Below are positions 24,601-33,358 of a DNA stretch of 64,000 bases, piece by piece. Each line of letters begins with the position of its first letter. Position 1 is the stretch's first letter. The translations under genes were made by a program, and so were the position numbers. Source of the stretch: Amycolatopsis sp. DSM 110486 (lineage in GTDB: Bacteria; Actinomycetota; Actinomycetes; Mycobacteriales; Pseudonocardiaceae); NCBI RefSeq assembly GCF_019468465.1, contig NZ_CP080519.1:7061001-7125000 (forward strand), given 5' to 3'. The notes below the pieces were generated by a model. The model saw only the letters and a program-made list of their open reading frames with translations. It was not told the DNA's origin and did no database searches.

Positions 24601-25098
24601 CTAGCGGAACACCTCCGGCCGGTTCTTCGCGAGGCTGATCAGACCGCCCGCCTCGAGCATGTCGACGAGGAACGGGTCGGCCGCGGCGCCGCGGATCGTC
24701 GTCTGCGTGGTCAGGTTGGTGAACTCACCGGTGGTGAGGTCCACGCGCACGCGGTCGCCGTCGGCGGCGAAGTCGGGGTTGAGCCCGACTTCGAGCGCCG
24801 GCAGGCCGACCTCGAAGCAGTTGCGGTAGAACGTCCGGGCGAACGTTTCCGCGACCACGCACCCGATTCCCGTGGCTTGCAACGCCTTCGTCGCGATGGC
24901 GCGGCCCGAGGACTGCCCGAAGTGCTTGCCGGCGAACACGATGTCACCGGGCTGCACCTGCTTCGGGAACTCCGGGTTGAGGTCTTCGAGCACGTGCTGC
25001 ACGAGGATTTCCATCGGCTCGAACACGTACTGGGTCTTCACGAGCCGGTCGGTCGGGATGTTGTCCCCGAACCGCCAGCAGCGGCCCTCGAACTTCAC
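24601..25098 (-). CDS. LeuD-like small subunit, pair 2 (divergent)
   Basis: A 165-residue swivel-domain protein of the aconitase small-subunit family. The usual GCGSSRE active-site loop is altered to GQSSGRA at residues 61-67. The position of the aconitase catalytic Ser and the following Arg is kept, but the flanking Cys and the Glu/His of the motif are lost. GTG 25098 follows GGGAGGG and overlaps the stop of the large subunit by 4 bp, so the two should form one heterodimer. Its partner lacks the cluster cysteines, so the enzyme's chemistry is unclear. Confidence 0.85.
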   Translation of the reverse strand: MKFEGRCWRFGDNIPTDRLVKTQYVFEPMEILVQHVLEDLNPEFPKQVQPGDIVFAGKHFGQSSGRAIATKALQATGIGCVVAETFARTFYRNCFEVGLPALEVGLNPDFAADGDRVRVDLTTGEFTNLTTQTTIRGAAADPFLVDMLEAGGLISLAKNRPEVFR

Positions 25099-26357
25099 GA
25101 TTTCCCTCCCGTTTGGACGGTCGAGGCGATGACACCCGCGACGGCCGACGCGGCGACGGTGGCCGAGGACGCGAGGTACATCGACGCGTCGGGGCTGCCG
25201 TTGCGGCCGGGGAAGTTGCGGGCGTGGGTGGAGATCATCGTCTCGTCGGACGCCATCGCGCCCATGTTGTAGGCCTGGTTCGAGCCCGTGCTGGGCGGGA
25301 ACCACGTGGCACCGGCCTCGTGCAGCGCGAGCACCAGCCCCTCGCGCGCGGCCTCCGCGAACACCTCACGGCTGGAGGGCACGAGGTGGAACCGCGTGTC
25401 CGGGTGCACCTTGTGCCCGGCCAGGACCTCGGCCGCCGTACGGAAGTCCTCGAGCCGGCCGCCGCCGTGGCCGCCCAGCTCCGCGTACTGCACCGGCGTG
25501 CCGGCGACCTCGGCCACGGGCTTGACGTTGCCGACGGTCGGCGGGCAGGCGACCGTGGGGTCGACCTCGCCGACGTCGAAGCGCAGCACCTGCGCCGCTT
25601 CCTCGCCGTCACCGTGCACCAGCAGGCCGGCGTCGCCGCCGGGCAGCGTGCGCACGAACGCCTCGGTGACCTCGTCCGGCTCGACGAAGCTGCACTTGGC
25701 ACCGAGATCCACACACAGCAACGGGAAGAGCCAGCGGTCCCAGAAGGACAGTCCGCGCACGTACGGGCCGCCGAATTCCACGGCCCGGTAGTTCAGCTCG
25801 CCCTCGCCGATGCGGCCGACCAGCCACAGCGCGATGTCGCGCGGCGTGACGCCGGGCTTCGGCGTCCCTTCGAGGTGGACCCTGGTCGTCTCCGGCACCT
25901 TGAACCACGCTTTGCCGTACGGCAGCACGGTTCCGGCGTGGGAGTCGTTGCCGAGCGCCACCGCGAGCGCGCCCATCGTGCCGTGCACCGGCGTGTGGCT
26001 GTCGGACCCGACCACGATCATGCCCGGCTTGATGTGCCCGTTGCGCACCACGGCGTGGTGCAGGTTGCCGTTGCCGCAGTCGTACAGCTTCAGGCCGTGC
26101 TTGCGGGCCCACCGGCGGTTGTGCTGCAGCACGTCCGCCTGCTGCTCAGTCGGCGGCGCGAAGTGGTGGTCGAACACCATCACGGCCCGCTCGGGGTCGG
26201 GGATGGGCACGTTCACACGCTTCTCGTACACCTGCGAGGTGAGGTACCCGGACAGGTCGTGCATGATCAGGCGATCCACTTTGGCCACGACGATCTCGCC
26301 GGGCTCCACGGACTCGCGGCCGCTGGCGCGGGCGAGGATCTTCTCGACGAGGTTCAC
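25095..26357 (-). CDS. LeuC-like large subunit without cluster cysteines, pair 2
   Basis: A 420-residue aconitase-superfamily large subunit (YDCGNGNLHH, GSDSHTPVHGTMGALA and NFPGRNGSPDASMYLAS are family segments). Aligned without gaps to the neighbour over the C-terminal ~120 residues, the three positions that normally bind the 4Fe-4S cluster are His297 (GGHGGGR replaces GSCANAK), Thr357 and Asn360 (PSTGSN replaces PGCGAC). The other cysteines are elsewhere. It therefore should not carry the standard cluster. It may use a different metal, act without one, or be non-catalytic. GTG 26357 overlaps the previous gene by 4 bp. Confidence 0.9.
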   Translation of the reverse strand: MNLVEKILARASGRESVEPGEIVVAKVDRLIMHDLSGYLTSQVYEKRVNVPIPDPERAVMVFDHHFAPPTEQQADVLQHNRRWARKHGLKLYDCGNGNLHHAVVRNGHIKPGMIVVGSDSHTPVHGTMGALAVALGNDSHAGTVLPYGKAWFKVPETTRVHLEGTPKPGVTPRDIALWLVGRIGEGELNYRAVEFGGPYVRGLSFWDRWLFPLLCVDLGAKCSFVEPDEVTEAFVRTLPGGDAGLLVHGDGEEAAQVLRFDVGEVDPTVACPPTVGNVKPVAEVAGTPVQYAELGGHGGGRLEDFRTAAEVLAGHKVHPDTRFHLVPSSREVFAEAAREGLVLALHEAGATWFPPSTGSNQAYNMGAMASDETMISTHARNFPGRNGSPDASMYLASSATVAASAVAGVIASTVQTGGKS

Positions 26358-27634
26358 GCGACCACCGCCGTCGCGACGATCTCGCGGGGGTCGGTGATCA
26401 CGCCGCGGATGGCCGACGCCGCGGCCGTGGCCGGGCTCGACAGGAAGATCTTCGAGTCGTAGCTGCCCATGCGGCCCTGGAAGTTGCGGTTCGCGGTCGA
26501 CAGCGTGGTCTCGCCGTCGGCCATCGCGCCGCCGTTGCCCGCGCACGCCCCGCAGCCGGGGTTGGTGATCATCGCGCCGGCCTGGATCAGCTTCGTGAGC
26601 ACACCGCTGTCCGAAGCCTGCGCCATGATCTTCGCCGACGCCGGCGTGACGATCAGCCGCAGGCCTGGGGCTACGCGGTGGCCGGCCAGCACGTCGGCCG
26701 CGATCACGAGGTCGTCGTACTTGGCGTTGGCGCACGAGCCGATGAAGACCTGGTCGAGCTTCGTGCCCGCGACGTCACCGACGCCCACCACGTTGTCGAC
26801 CGTGTGTGGCACCGCGATCTGCGGGGCGAGCGTCGGCCCGTCGAGCCGCACGGTGGCGCGGTAGGTGGCGCCCTCGTCCGGCAGCAGGATGTCCAGCTCG
26901 TCGCGCGGCACGCCGGCCTCGTCCAGGTAGGCGAGCGTGGTGTCGTCCGGGGCCACGAAGGCGTTCTTCGCACCCATCTCCATGGCCAGGTTGCAGAACG
27001 TCATGCGTTCCGAAACCGACATGCCCTCGACGTAGGAGCCGGAGAACTCCACCGACTCGTAGGTGAGCCCGTCGGCACCGAGGTCGCCGATGAGCTTGAG
27101 CATGATGTCCTTGGCGTAGACGCCCGGGGCGAGGTCGCCGTCGATCACGATCCGCACCGACTCGGGCACCTTGACCCACAGCTTGCCGGTCACCCACGCG
27201 GCGGTGATCTCGCTGAACCCGACGCCGGTGCCGAACGCGCCCAACGCGCCGTAGATCGTGGAGTGCGAGTCGGTGCCGATGATGAACTGGCCGGGCCGCA
27301 CGAGCCCGTGCTCCATGAGCACGATGTGCGCGATGCCGCTGTTGACGTCGAAGAAGTTCTTCACGCCCATCTTCTGCGCGAACTCGCGGCACAACGCGTG
27401 GTCCGCGGCGGTTTTCGCGTTCATGGCGGGGGACAGGTGGTCCATCACCATGGCCACGCGGTTGACGTCGTAAAGCTCTTCGACGCCCATCTTCTCCAGC
27501 GTGCGGATGCAACGCCAGCTCGCGGTGTGGCTCATGTACAGGTCGGGGAACGCGTCGACGATCTGGCCCGGCACGAGGTCCGCGACCCCGGACGCGCGTT
27601 CGATCGCCTTCTGCGCGAAGGTCTTGGCGGTCAC
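26354..27634 (-). CDS. LeuC-like aconitase-superfamily large subunit, pair 1
   Basis: A 426-residue hydro-lyase large subunit. All three cluster ligands are visible: Cys301 in GSCAN, and Cys361 and Cys364 in NPGCGAC. The substrate-region GTDSHSTIYGALGAFG and the final NRNFQGRMGS are standard. Members isomerise or dehydrate hydroxy-acids (3-isopropylmalate, homoaconitate, 2,3-dimethylmalate). A catabolic context and a second pair alongside argue against leucine biosynthesis. The start is GTG 27634, overlapping the small subunit by 4 bp. Substrate unknown. Confidence 0.9.
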   Translation of the reverse strand: MTAKTFAQKAIERASGVADLVPGQIVDAFPDLYMSHTASWRCIRTLEKMGVEELYDVNRVAMVMDHLSPAMNAKTAADHALCREFAQKMGVKNFFDVNSGIAHIVLMEHGLVRPGQFIIGTDSHSTIYGALGAFGTGVGFSEITAAWVTGKLWVKVPESVRIVIDGDLAPGVYAKDIMLKLIGDLGADGLTYESVEFSGSYVEGMSVSERMTFCNLAMEMGAKNAFVAPDDTTLAYLDEAGVPRDELDILLPDEGATYRATVRLDGPTLAPQIAVPHTVDNVVGVGDVAGTKLDQVFIGSCANAKYDDLVIAADVLAGHRVAPGLRLIVTPASAKIMAQASDSGVLTKLIQAGAMITNPGCGACAGNGGAMADGETTLSTANRNFQGRMGSYDSKIFLSSPATAAASAIRGVITDPREIVATAVVA

Positions 27635-28140
27635 TGCTTTCCTCCCGCGAAGCTCGCCATCAGGTGCGGGATCAGGCCACCGTCGGCCATGATCTCCCGC
27701 AGCACCTGCGGGTACGGGCTGAAGGGGAAGGTCTGCCCGCCCACCTCGACCGTGCCCGCGTCGTAGTCGACCCACATCTCGCCGCCGTCGGCGGCCGCTT
27801 CCGCCGCGGCGGGCGACTCGACCGCGACGAGCCCGGTGTTGATGGCGTTGCGGAAGAAGACGCGGGAGAAGGAGGCCGCGACGACCGCCTTGATCCCGGC
27901 GCCGATCAGGCACGTGGCGGCCTGCTCCCGCGCGCTGCCGCAGCCGAAGTTGCGGCCGGCGACGACGACGTCGCTCGCGCGCAGCCGCGCCTGAGTTTCC
28001 GGCCCCAGCGGCTCGAAGGCGTGCTCGGCGAGCTCAGCCGGGTCGATGCTCACGAGGTAGCGGCCGGGGATGATGACGTCGGTGTTCACGTTTTCGCCGA
28101 AGGTGATGATCTTGCCTCCGACGCGATGTTCACTGCCCAT
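27631..28140 (-). CDS. LeuD-like aconitase-superfamily small subunit, pair 1
   Basis: A 169-residue swivel domain with the intact active-site loop GRNFGCGSAREQA at residues 62-74 and the YLVSIDP segment. It precedes its large subunit, with a 4-bp overlap, which is the reverse of the usual leuC-leuD order. The ATG at 28140 follows GGAGAATC. It should complete the active site of the cluster-containing large subunit. Confidence 0.88.
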   Translation of the reverse strand: MGSEHRVGGKIITFGENVNTDVIIPGRYLVSIDPAELAEHAFEPLGPETQARLRASDVVVAGRNFGCGSAREQAATCLIGAGIKAVVAASFSRVFFRNAINTGLVAVESPAAAEAAADGGEMWVDYDAGTVEVGGQTFPFSPYPQVLREIMADGGLIPHLMASFAGGKQ

Positions 28141-28185
28141 GGGGATTCTCCGCTCGTGGATCCGGTGGTGTGCGGCGGGAACCGG

Positions 28186-29265
28186 TCACGGGCTCGTCTC
28201 TTCCAGGAACCAGTCGGTCGGCACGGTGTGCCCGAGCTCGCGCTCCTCGGCCAGCGCCAGCGCCCGTGCGCAGACGGCCGCGAACTGGACGCCCATGCCG
28301 GTGTTGTTGGCGAACACGGTGATGTCGTCGGGGCTCGTGCGCCCCGGCGCCTCGCCCAGCAGAAGGTCGCCGAGCTCGCGGATGTCGTCCCACGACTTCA
28401 GGCCGCGGTTGACCGGGCCGAGGATGTCGTACTGCTTGTCGTGGTGCACCTGCTCGCGCGAGAGCACGGTGATGCGGTCGGCGCGGTCGAACGTCGTGTC
28501 ATCCAGCTCGCGCCGGGTGGCGGTGCCGTCGGGCGAGGTGATCGCCGTGACGTGCGTGCCGGGTTCGAGCCAGGCGCCGTCGAAGCAGGCTTCCATGGCC
28601 GCGGTGGCGCAGGTGACGATCTGGCAGCCCGCCACGGCGTCGCGCCGCTCGTCCACGGCCACGATCTTGCGCCCGGTCTTCTCGCTCCACACTTTCGCGA
28701 ACTGTTCGCGGTGCTCCGCCGTGGGGCTGTAGACGCGGACCTCTTCGATGTTCGGCCGCACCATCAGCAGGCACTCCAGGTGTGCCTCGGCCTGCCAGCC
28801 GGAGCCGAACATGCCGGCGACCGTCGCGTCCGGGTTGGACAGTTCCCGGATGCCGAGCGCCGAGGTGGCGCCGACGCGCATCTTCTGGATGAAGCTGTCG
28901 TGCATGATGGCGAGCGGTTCGAGCGTGGTCAGGCTGTAGAGCGTGACGAGCCCGACGTAGCGGCCGCCGGGTGCGGCCGGGATGAGCCGGCGGCGCTGCA
29001 CGCCGCTGGGCAGCGTCTCGACGCCCGCGATGTCGGACGTGATCCGCAGCGCCCACACGCCGCTGGAGACGTTGCCGCCCTCCTGCGACTTGAACCGGAA
29101 GCGGAAGCCGGGGTGGCGGCTGTCCTCGACCGGGAAGTACGTGTGGTTGCGCGGCCGGTTGGCGCCCTGGCCGGCGTTGAGCTCCTTGTACGCCGTCTCC
29201 AGCGCGTCGAGCGTCTCGCCGGCGGTGAGCACCTGCTCGATGTCGCCGTTGGAAAGGATCCTCAC
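28186..29265 (-). CDS. ornithine cyclodeaminase/mu-crystallin family protein
   Basis: A 359-residue NAD(P)-binding protein. The Rossmann motif is GMFGSGWQAEAHLECL, and the conserved Lys sits in FIQKMRVGATSALG. Family members deaminate or reduce amino and imino acids (ornithine cyclodeaminase, ketimine reductase, alanine dehydrogenase). GTG 29265 overlaps the upstream M24-like gene by 4 bp. In this operon it may reduce or deaminate an amino-acid product from the M24 or hydantoinase step (inference). Confidence 0.85.
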   Translation of the reverse strand: MRILSNGDIEQVLTAGETLDALETAYKELNAGQGANRPRNHTYFPVEDSRHPGFRFRFKSQEGGNVSSGVWALRITSDIAGVETLPSGVQRRRLIPAAPGGRYVGLVTLYSLTTLEPLAIMHDSFIQKMRVGATSALGIRELSNPDATVAGMFGSGWQAEAHLECLLMVRPNIEEVRVYSPTAEHREQFAKVWSEKTGRKIVAVDERRDAVAGCQIVTCATAAMEACFDGAWLEPGTHVTAITSPDGTATRRELDDTTFDRADRITVLSREQVHHDKQYDILGPVNRGLKSWDDIRELGDLLLGEAPGRTSPDDITVFANNTGMGVQFAAVCARALALAEERELGHTVPTDWFLEETSP

Positions 29266-30308
29266 CGCTGTGCTCCTGTCAGGTGTTCGGGTTCGCCTTC
29301 GGTGACGCGGACGGTCTCGGCCACGGCCGCGTTGCCGCCGTCGGCGAAGGCAACCTCCACGGACACCGCGCCCGCTTCGCCGTCGGCCAGTACGGCAGCC
29401 GGGTCCTGGGCGCGGAACTCGCCGCTCGTGGACAGATCGGCCTGGTTGACCCAGCGGACCTCGGCCTTGGCGCCGCCCGGCAGCTTCGCCAGCGCGGGCG
29501 CGGCGGCCTCGGCGAGCGAGCCGATCCTCGCGCCGGCCTTGGCTGCCGCGATGGCCGCGGTCAGCGCGTCCTTGATCGCGGCCGGCCAGCTCGCGCCGTC
29601 ACCGAGGACGCGGCTCGAGTACACCCAGTTCATGCGGTACTGCCCGGTGACGCCGAAGGACGTCACGCCGTCCGAAGTGGACAGCGAGCTCGGGTACAGG
29701 TCGAGGAAACCGCCGCCGCGCAAGGCGCGTTCCACGGTCTCGACACGGCTGCCGGCGGTGCTGCCCTCCACCGTCGCCTTGGCCGCGGCGTCGTCGAGGA
29801 TGCGGCCGGCCGCGCGCAGCAGCTCGGTCTCGGCCGCCGACGGGATGAGCCGCTGCTCACGGACCAGGCTGCCGAGGCGCTTGACCTGCCAGCCGGGCAC
29901 CGCGGCCACGATCTCGTCGGCCACGTCGGCGGGCCACAGCGCGGCGTCGACCAGGCCGATGGTGCCGTTCTTCTTGCCCAGCAGGTACTTCGCGACGAGG
30001 TCGGCGAAGTTCTTGCCGCCGCTGAACTCCGTGACCTTCGACGAGGCCTTCATCCAGTTCTGCACCCGCAGCGACAGCTTGGTGAGGAACGTGACGGGTC
30101 CCTCGGCGGGGATCGCCAGCACGCCTTCGTTCCAGTAGAGGCACAGGTTGGTCAGGTAGGCGAGGTCGTCGGAGCGGGACACGTCGGCGTAGACGAACGC
30201 GACGTCGACGCCCTGGGCCGCCATGGCCTTCTGGAGCGCGGCGACGCGGTCGCCCCACTCCTGGTCGGAGGTTTCCGCGGGGTCGAGTACGTGCAGACCT
30301 CGTTTCAC
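29262..30308 (-). CDS. degenerate M24 'pita-bread' protein
   Basis: A 348-residue protein with the creatinase-type N-terminal domain (MAAQGVDVAFVYADVSRSDDLAYLTN region, residues ~29-54) and a shortened C-terminal half that only loosely resembles the M24 fold. I see no equivalents of the usual Asp, Asp, His, Glu, Glu metal ligands. It is probably a pseudo-enzyme or a binding or regulatory partner of the adjacent M24 protein, with which it overlaps by 4 bp. Alternatively it is a metal-free hydrolase with a novel site. Confidence 0.7.
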   Translation of the reverse strand: MKRGLHVLDPAETSDQEWGDRVAALQKAMAAQGVDVAFVYADVSRSDDLAYLTNLCLYWNEGVLAIPAEGPVTFLTKLSLRVQNWMKASSKVTEFSGGKNFADLVAKYLLGKKNGTIGLVDAALWPADVADEIVAAVPGWQVKRLGSLVREQRLIPSAAETELLRAAGRILDDAAAKATVEGSTAGSRVETVERALRGGGFLDLYPSSLSTSDGVTSFGVTGQYRMNWVYSSRVLGDGASWPAAIKDALTAAIAAAKAGARIGSLAEAAAPALAKLPGGAKAEVRWVNQADLSTSGEFRAQDPAAVLADGEAGAVSVEVAFADGGNAAVAETVRVTEGEPEHLTGAQR

Positions 30309-31477
30309 GCCACGTCTCCTGTCTCGAACAGCTTCCGTTCGGTCGTGATCAGCACTTCACAGCCGTCGGCGGTCACGCGCACGGGGTCGCCGAGCACGTG
30401 GTAGCCGGCCAGCGGCGTGTAGGTGTTGGGGTGGATGATGAACACGGAGTTCTCGGGCAGCACGGTGTGGTTGCCCTCGATGATCGGCGTCTCGTCGAGG
30501 TGCAGGCCGTGGCCGTGGCCGCGCACGCGGGTGTAGTTGCTGGAGCAGTACTCGCCGTAGCCGTACTTGCGGAACACGTCGTTCTCGGCCACCGCCACCT
30601 CGTGGGCGGTGATGCCCGGGCGCACCACGGAGATGCCGGCCTCGACGGCCTCGTTGAACAGGTCGAACGACTTGCGCTGCCCGTCGTCGGCCTTGCCCAC
30701 CACGGCGGAGCGGCAGATCTGCAGCCAGTAACCGTCCATCTTGGGCGTGAGCTCGGTCCGCACCATGTCGCCCGCTTCGAGCAGCCGGTCGCCGGGCGGG
30801 GTCATGCCGCGCACCTCGTCGCGGCCCGAAGCGATGAGCATGAAGTTGTCCTCGGCACCGAGGTTCTTCAGCCGCGCCTCGACCTCCGCGACGATCCGGT
30901 ACTCCGGCAGCCCCGGCTCGAGCACGTCCACGAACGCTTCCCAGCCGGCCGCGCACACCACGGCGCTGCGGCGCATCCGGGCCAGCTCCCACTCGCTCTT
31001 CACCAGCCGCGCGGTGTCGAGCAGCTTCGTGGCCGACCCGACTTCGGCGCCCGGCGCCGCGGCGCGGATCGTCTCCATGAGCACGAGCGGCACGAGCTCG
31101 TGGTGGGCGATGCCGATGCGCCGCGGCGCCAGCTCCTTGAGGACCACGCCCAGCTCCGCCGGGTTCGCCGGGTCCAGCCGCCGGGCCTCGCCGACCCAGC
31201 CCTGCGCGGTGAACGCCGCGAGGTCCGAAGGCCGGGTCGAGAACGCCACCGCGTCACCCTCGGCGGGGAACACCACGAGCGCGGCGCTGCCGGCCGGGGT
31301 CACGTCGGTGAAGTAGCGGATGTTCTCGCGCCGCCAGGCCGGGCCGTAGGCGAGTACGACGTCGAGGCCCTGCTCGGCCATCGCGTCGCGGATCTTGCGG
31401 TGCCGCAGCTGCAGCTCCGCGAGGTCCTCGGGGGACAGGCCCGCACCGGCGGGTGCCGGGGCGTGGTCGATCGTCAT
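30305..31477 (-). CDS. M24-family hydrolase with replaced metal ligands (creatinase-like)
   Basis: A 390-residue protein with a creatinase N-terminal domain and a complete pita-bread catalytic domain. Compared with aminopeptidase P, the first Asp is Glu242, the second Asp is Gln253, the His is kept (RGHGHGLH, residues 319-325), the first Glu is His349 and the last Glu is Gly363. Creatinase, a metal-free member, also lacks these ligands. It may therefore cleave a C-N bond without metal, not a peptide. The ATG at 31477 follows GGAGG. It is probably the first gene of the operon. Confidence 0.8.
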   Translation of the reverse strand: MTIDHAPAPAGAGLSPEDLAELQLRHRKIRDAMAEQGLDVVLAYGPAWRRENIRYFTDVTPAGSAALVVFPAEGDAVAFSTRPSDLAAFTAQGWVGEARRLDPANPAELGVVLKELAPRRIGIAHHELVPLVLMETIRAAAPGAEVGSATKLLDTARLVKSEWELARMRRSAVVCAAGWEAFVDVLEPGLPEYRIVAEVEARLKNLGAEDNFMLIASGRDEVRGMTPPGDRLLEAGDMVRTELTPKMDGYWLQICRSAVVGKADDGQRKSFDLFNEAVEAGISVVRPGITAHEVAVAENDVFRKYGYGEYCSSNYTRVRGHGHGLHLDETPIIEGNHTVLPENSVFIIHPNTYTPLAGYHVLGDPVRVTADGCEVLITTERKLFETGDVA

Positions 31478-31531
31478 GGATTCCTCCACTGTGTTTGTGG
31501 TGGGTTCGGTTTTTCGGTGTTGCTCGGTCAG

Positions 31532-32923
31532 TCAGGAGCGCGCCGGGGTCAGGGCGGCGGGCGCCCCTTCGCCGGTGATCTCACTCGTGATCTGCTCGAC
31601 GGTGCGGCCGCGGGTCTCGAAGGTCGCCACGAGCGCGGCGATCCCGGCGAGGATGGAGATGATCCCGAAGACCAGGAAGAACAGGAACTGCGAAGCGTGC
31701 GCCGCCAGGATGAACCCGACGAGCACGGGCATGATGAGGCCGCCGACCTTCTGCCACGCCGCCGCCCAGCCGAGCCCGGTCGCGCGGCTCGCCGTGGGGT
31801 AGAGCTCGCTGGCGTAGGCGAAGAGCGTGCTGCCGGCGAGGCCGCTGCCGAAGAACGTGGCCAGCGAACCGAGCACGATCACCGCGCCGGTCGCCGACGT
31901 GGTGCCCCAGGCCAGGCAGAACAGTCCACTGAGGATGAATGCCCCGCCGAGGACGACGCGGCGGCCGATCCGGTTGATCAGCTGCCCGGCGAGGATCGCG
32001 CCGACCACGCCGGCGGCCGTGATGATCGCCGTGTAGCCGAAGCTCTTGAGCAGGTCCACGCCCTGGCCTTCCAGCACGGACGGCAGCCAGCTCGAGAGCC
32101 CGTAGAGGAACGCGCCGGCGCAGACCTCCATGAACCAGATGGCGATCGTGTAGCGCAGGTAGTGCCGGGCGACGAGCGTGCGCACGGTGCCGCTGGTCTC
32201 GGGTGCCGAGTGCCGGGCGGCGGGAGCTTCGGTGGGGTTACCGCCTCGGCACAGGCCGCTGACGATGGCCGCCGCTTCGGCGAGGCGCTCGCGGCGCAGC
32301 AGGTAGCGGACCGACTCCGGCAGCGTCGCCAGCATGAACACACCGACGAGCACCGGCACGGTGGCGATCACGAACATCGCACGCCAGCCGAACGCCGGCA
32401 CCACCGCGGTGCCGACCGCGGCCGCCGTCGGCAGCCCGATCAGCCACGCCGCCGTGGCCGCGGTGACGAGCGGGCCGCGGTGGCGCGAGGGCACGAACTC
32501 GGCGATGTAGGGCAGGACCACGGCGATCTCGGCGCCGAGCCCGATCCCCTGCAGCGCGCGGAACGTGACCAACGCGCCGAAACTGGGTGCGAACACCGCG
32601 GCGAGTGAGAACACGGCGTAGACGATCACCGTGATCGACAGCGGCACCTTCCGGCCGAACCGGTCGGACACCGTGCCGGCGACGGCCGCGCCCACGAGCA
32701 TGCCCGCGAACAGCGCCGAGGAGAACACCCCGGCCGACTCGCTGGTGAGGTGGAAGGTCTTGATGACACCCGGCAGGATCACGCCGGTCAGGTTGATCAC
32801 GAACCCGCACAGGAAATGTCCGATGAGGACGGTTACGTAGATCCTCAGGTGCCGTGCGGTGAACGCCGACTCGTCGAGGCGGGAGAGCAGGGAGTGGGAC
32901 GAGGTCGCGGGGGACGGGGGCAT
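31532..32923 (-). CDS. MFS importer of the aromatic-acid:H+ symporter type
   Basis: A 463-residue, 12-segment MFS protein. The loop 2-3 motif GTVSDRFGRKVPL and the mid-protein PESVRYLLRRER of sugar/acid symporters are present, as is the GTVRTLV...YTIAIWFMEVCAGAFLYGLSSWLP stretch (residues ~230-265). It fits the AAHS group that imports benzoates and related acids. The ATG at 32923 follows AAGGAGG. It lies 54 bp upstream of the M24 genes and may import the compound they or the Rieske system act on. Confidence 0.85.
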   Translation of the reverse strand: MPPSPATSSHSLLSRLDESAFTARHLRIYVTVLIGHFLCGFVINLTGVILPGVIKTFHLTSESAGVFSSALFAGMLVGAAVAGTVSDRFGRKVPLSITVIVYAVFSLAAVFAPSFGALVTFRALQGIGLGAEIAVVLPYIAEFVPSRHRGPLVTAATAAWLIGLPTAAAVGTAVVPAFGWRAMFVIATVPVLVGVFMLATLPESVRYLLRRERLAEAAAIVSGLCRGGNPTEAPAARHSAPETSGTVRTLVARHYLRYTIAIWFMEVCAGAFLYGLSSWLPSVLEGQGVDLLKSFGYTAIITAAGVVGAILAGQLINRIGRRVVLGGAFILSGLFCLAWGTTSATGAVIVLGSLATFFGSGLAGSTLFAYASELYPTASRATGLGWAAAWQKVGGLIMPVLVGFILAAHASQFLFFLVFGIISILAGIAALVATFETRGRTVEQITSEITGEGAPAALTPARS

Positions 32924-33358
32924 GTGGGGCCACCTCCTTGTGGCTTGGAACAACCCAGGGCTTGTGAAACCCAGCAGCTCGTAGGCGGCGGCTGGTGCTA
33001 CCCGGTGGCTCCGCGCCGCTCGACGCGGTGGTCGCGCGGCTCGGAACCCGTTGGCCGGCAACCCATCGGCGGTTCAGCGATCCGGTTGGGCAGGCCGGCG
33101 GGCTGGTGAGCCGTCGGTCTGCGGTCCGGTCGCATCGGGCTGATCGGTTGCCACCCGATGGCTTCGACGCCTCCGGCACCGCGGCACTCCGAAGCCGCCC
33201 GGCTCGGAAGCCGGGCTGTTCGGAGGCCGAGGGACGTCGGCCGGTGGCTCGAAGCCGTCCGGTTCGAAACCTCGTGGTGCAGGGCCGAATGGCCCAGCGT
33301 CAAACGGTTCCGACCCGGTGTCGTGCGGTGGTGCTGACCCTCCTTGGGTCTTCTTCCG
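32924..33358. other. gene-free stretch with a small hairpin
   Basis: About 435 bp with no convincing gene. It has several short GAAGCCG/GGCTCGGAA-type repeats and a perfect hairpin GCCCGGCT-CGGA-AGCCGGGC at 33197-33216. The promoter of the AAHS operon and the terminator of the marR gene are expected here. Confidence 0.6.

Noticed and set aside
24601..28140. Ordinary leucine-biosynthesis leuCD
   Set aside because: Two pairs in a catabolic operon, one without cluster cysteines, and no leuA or leuB nearby.
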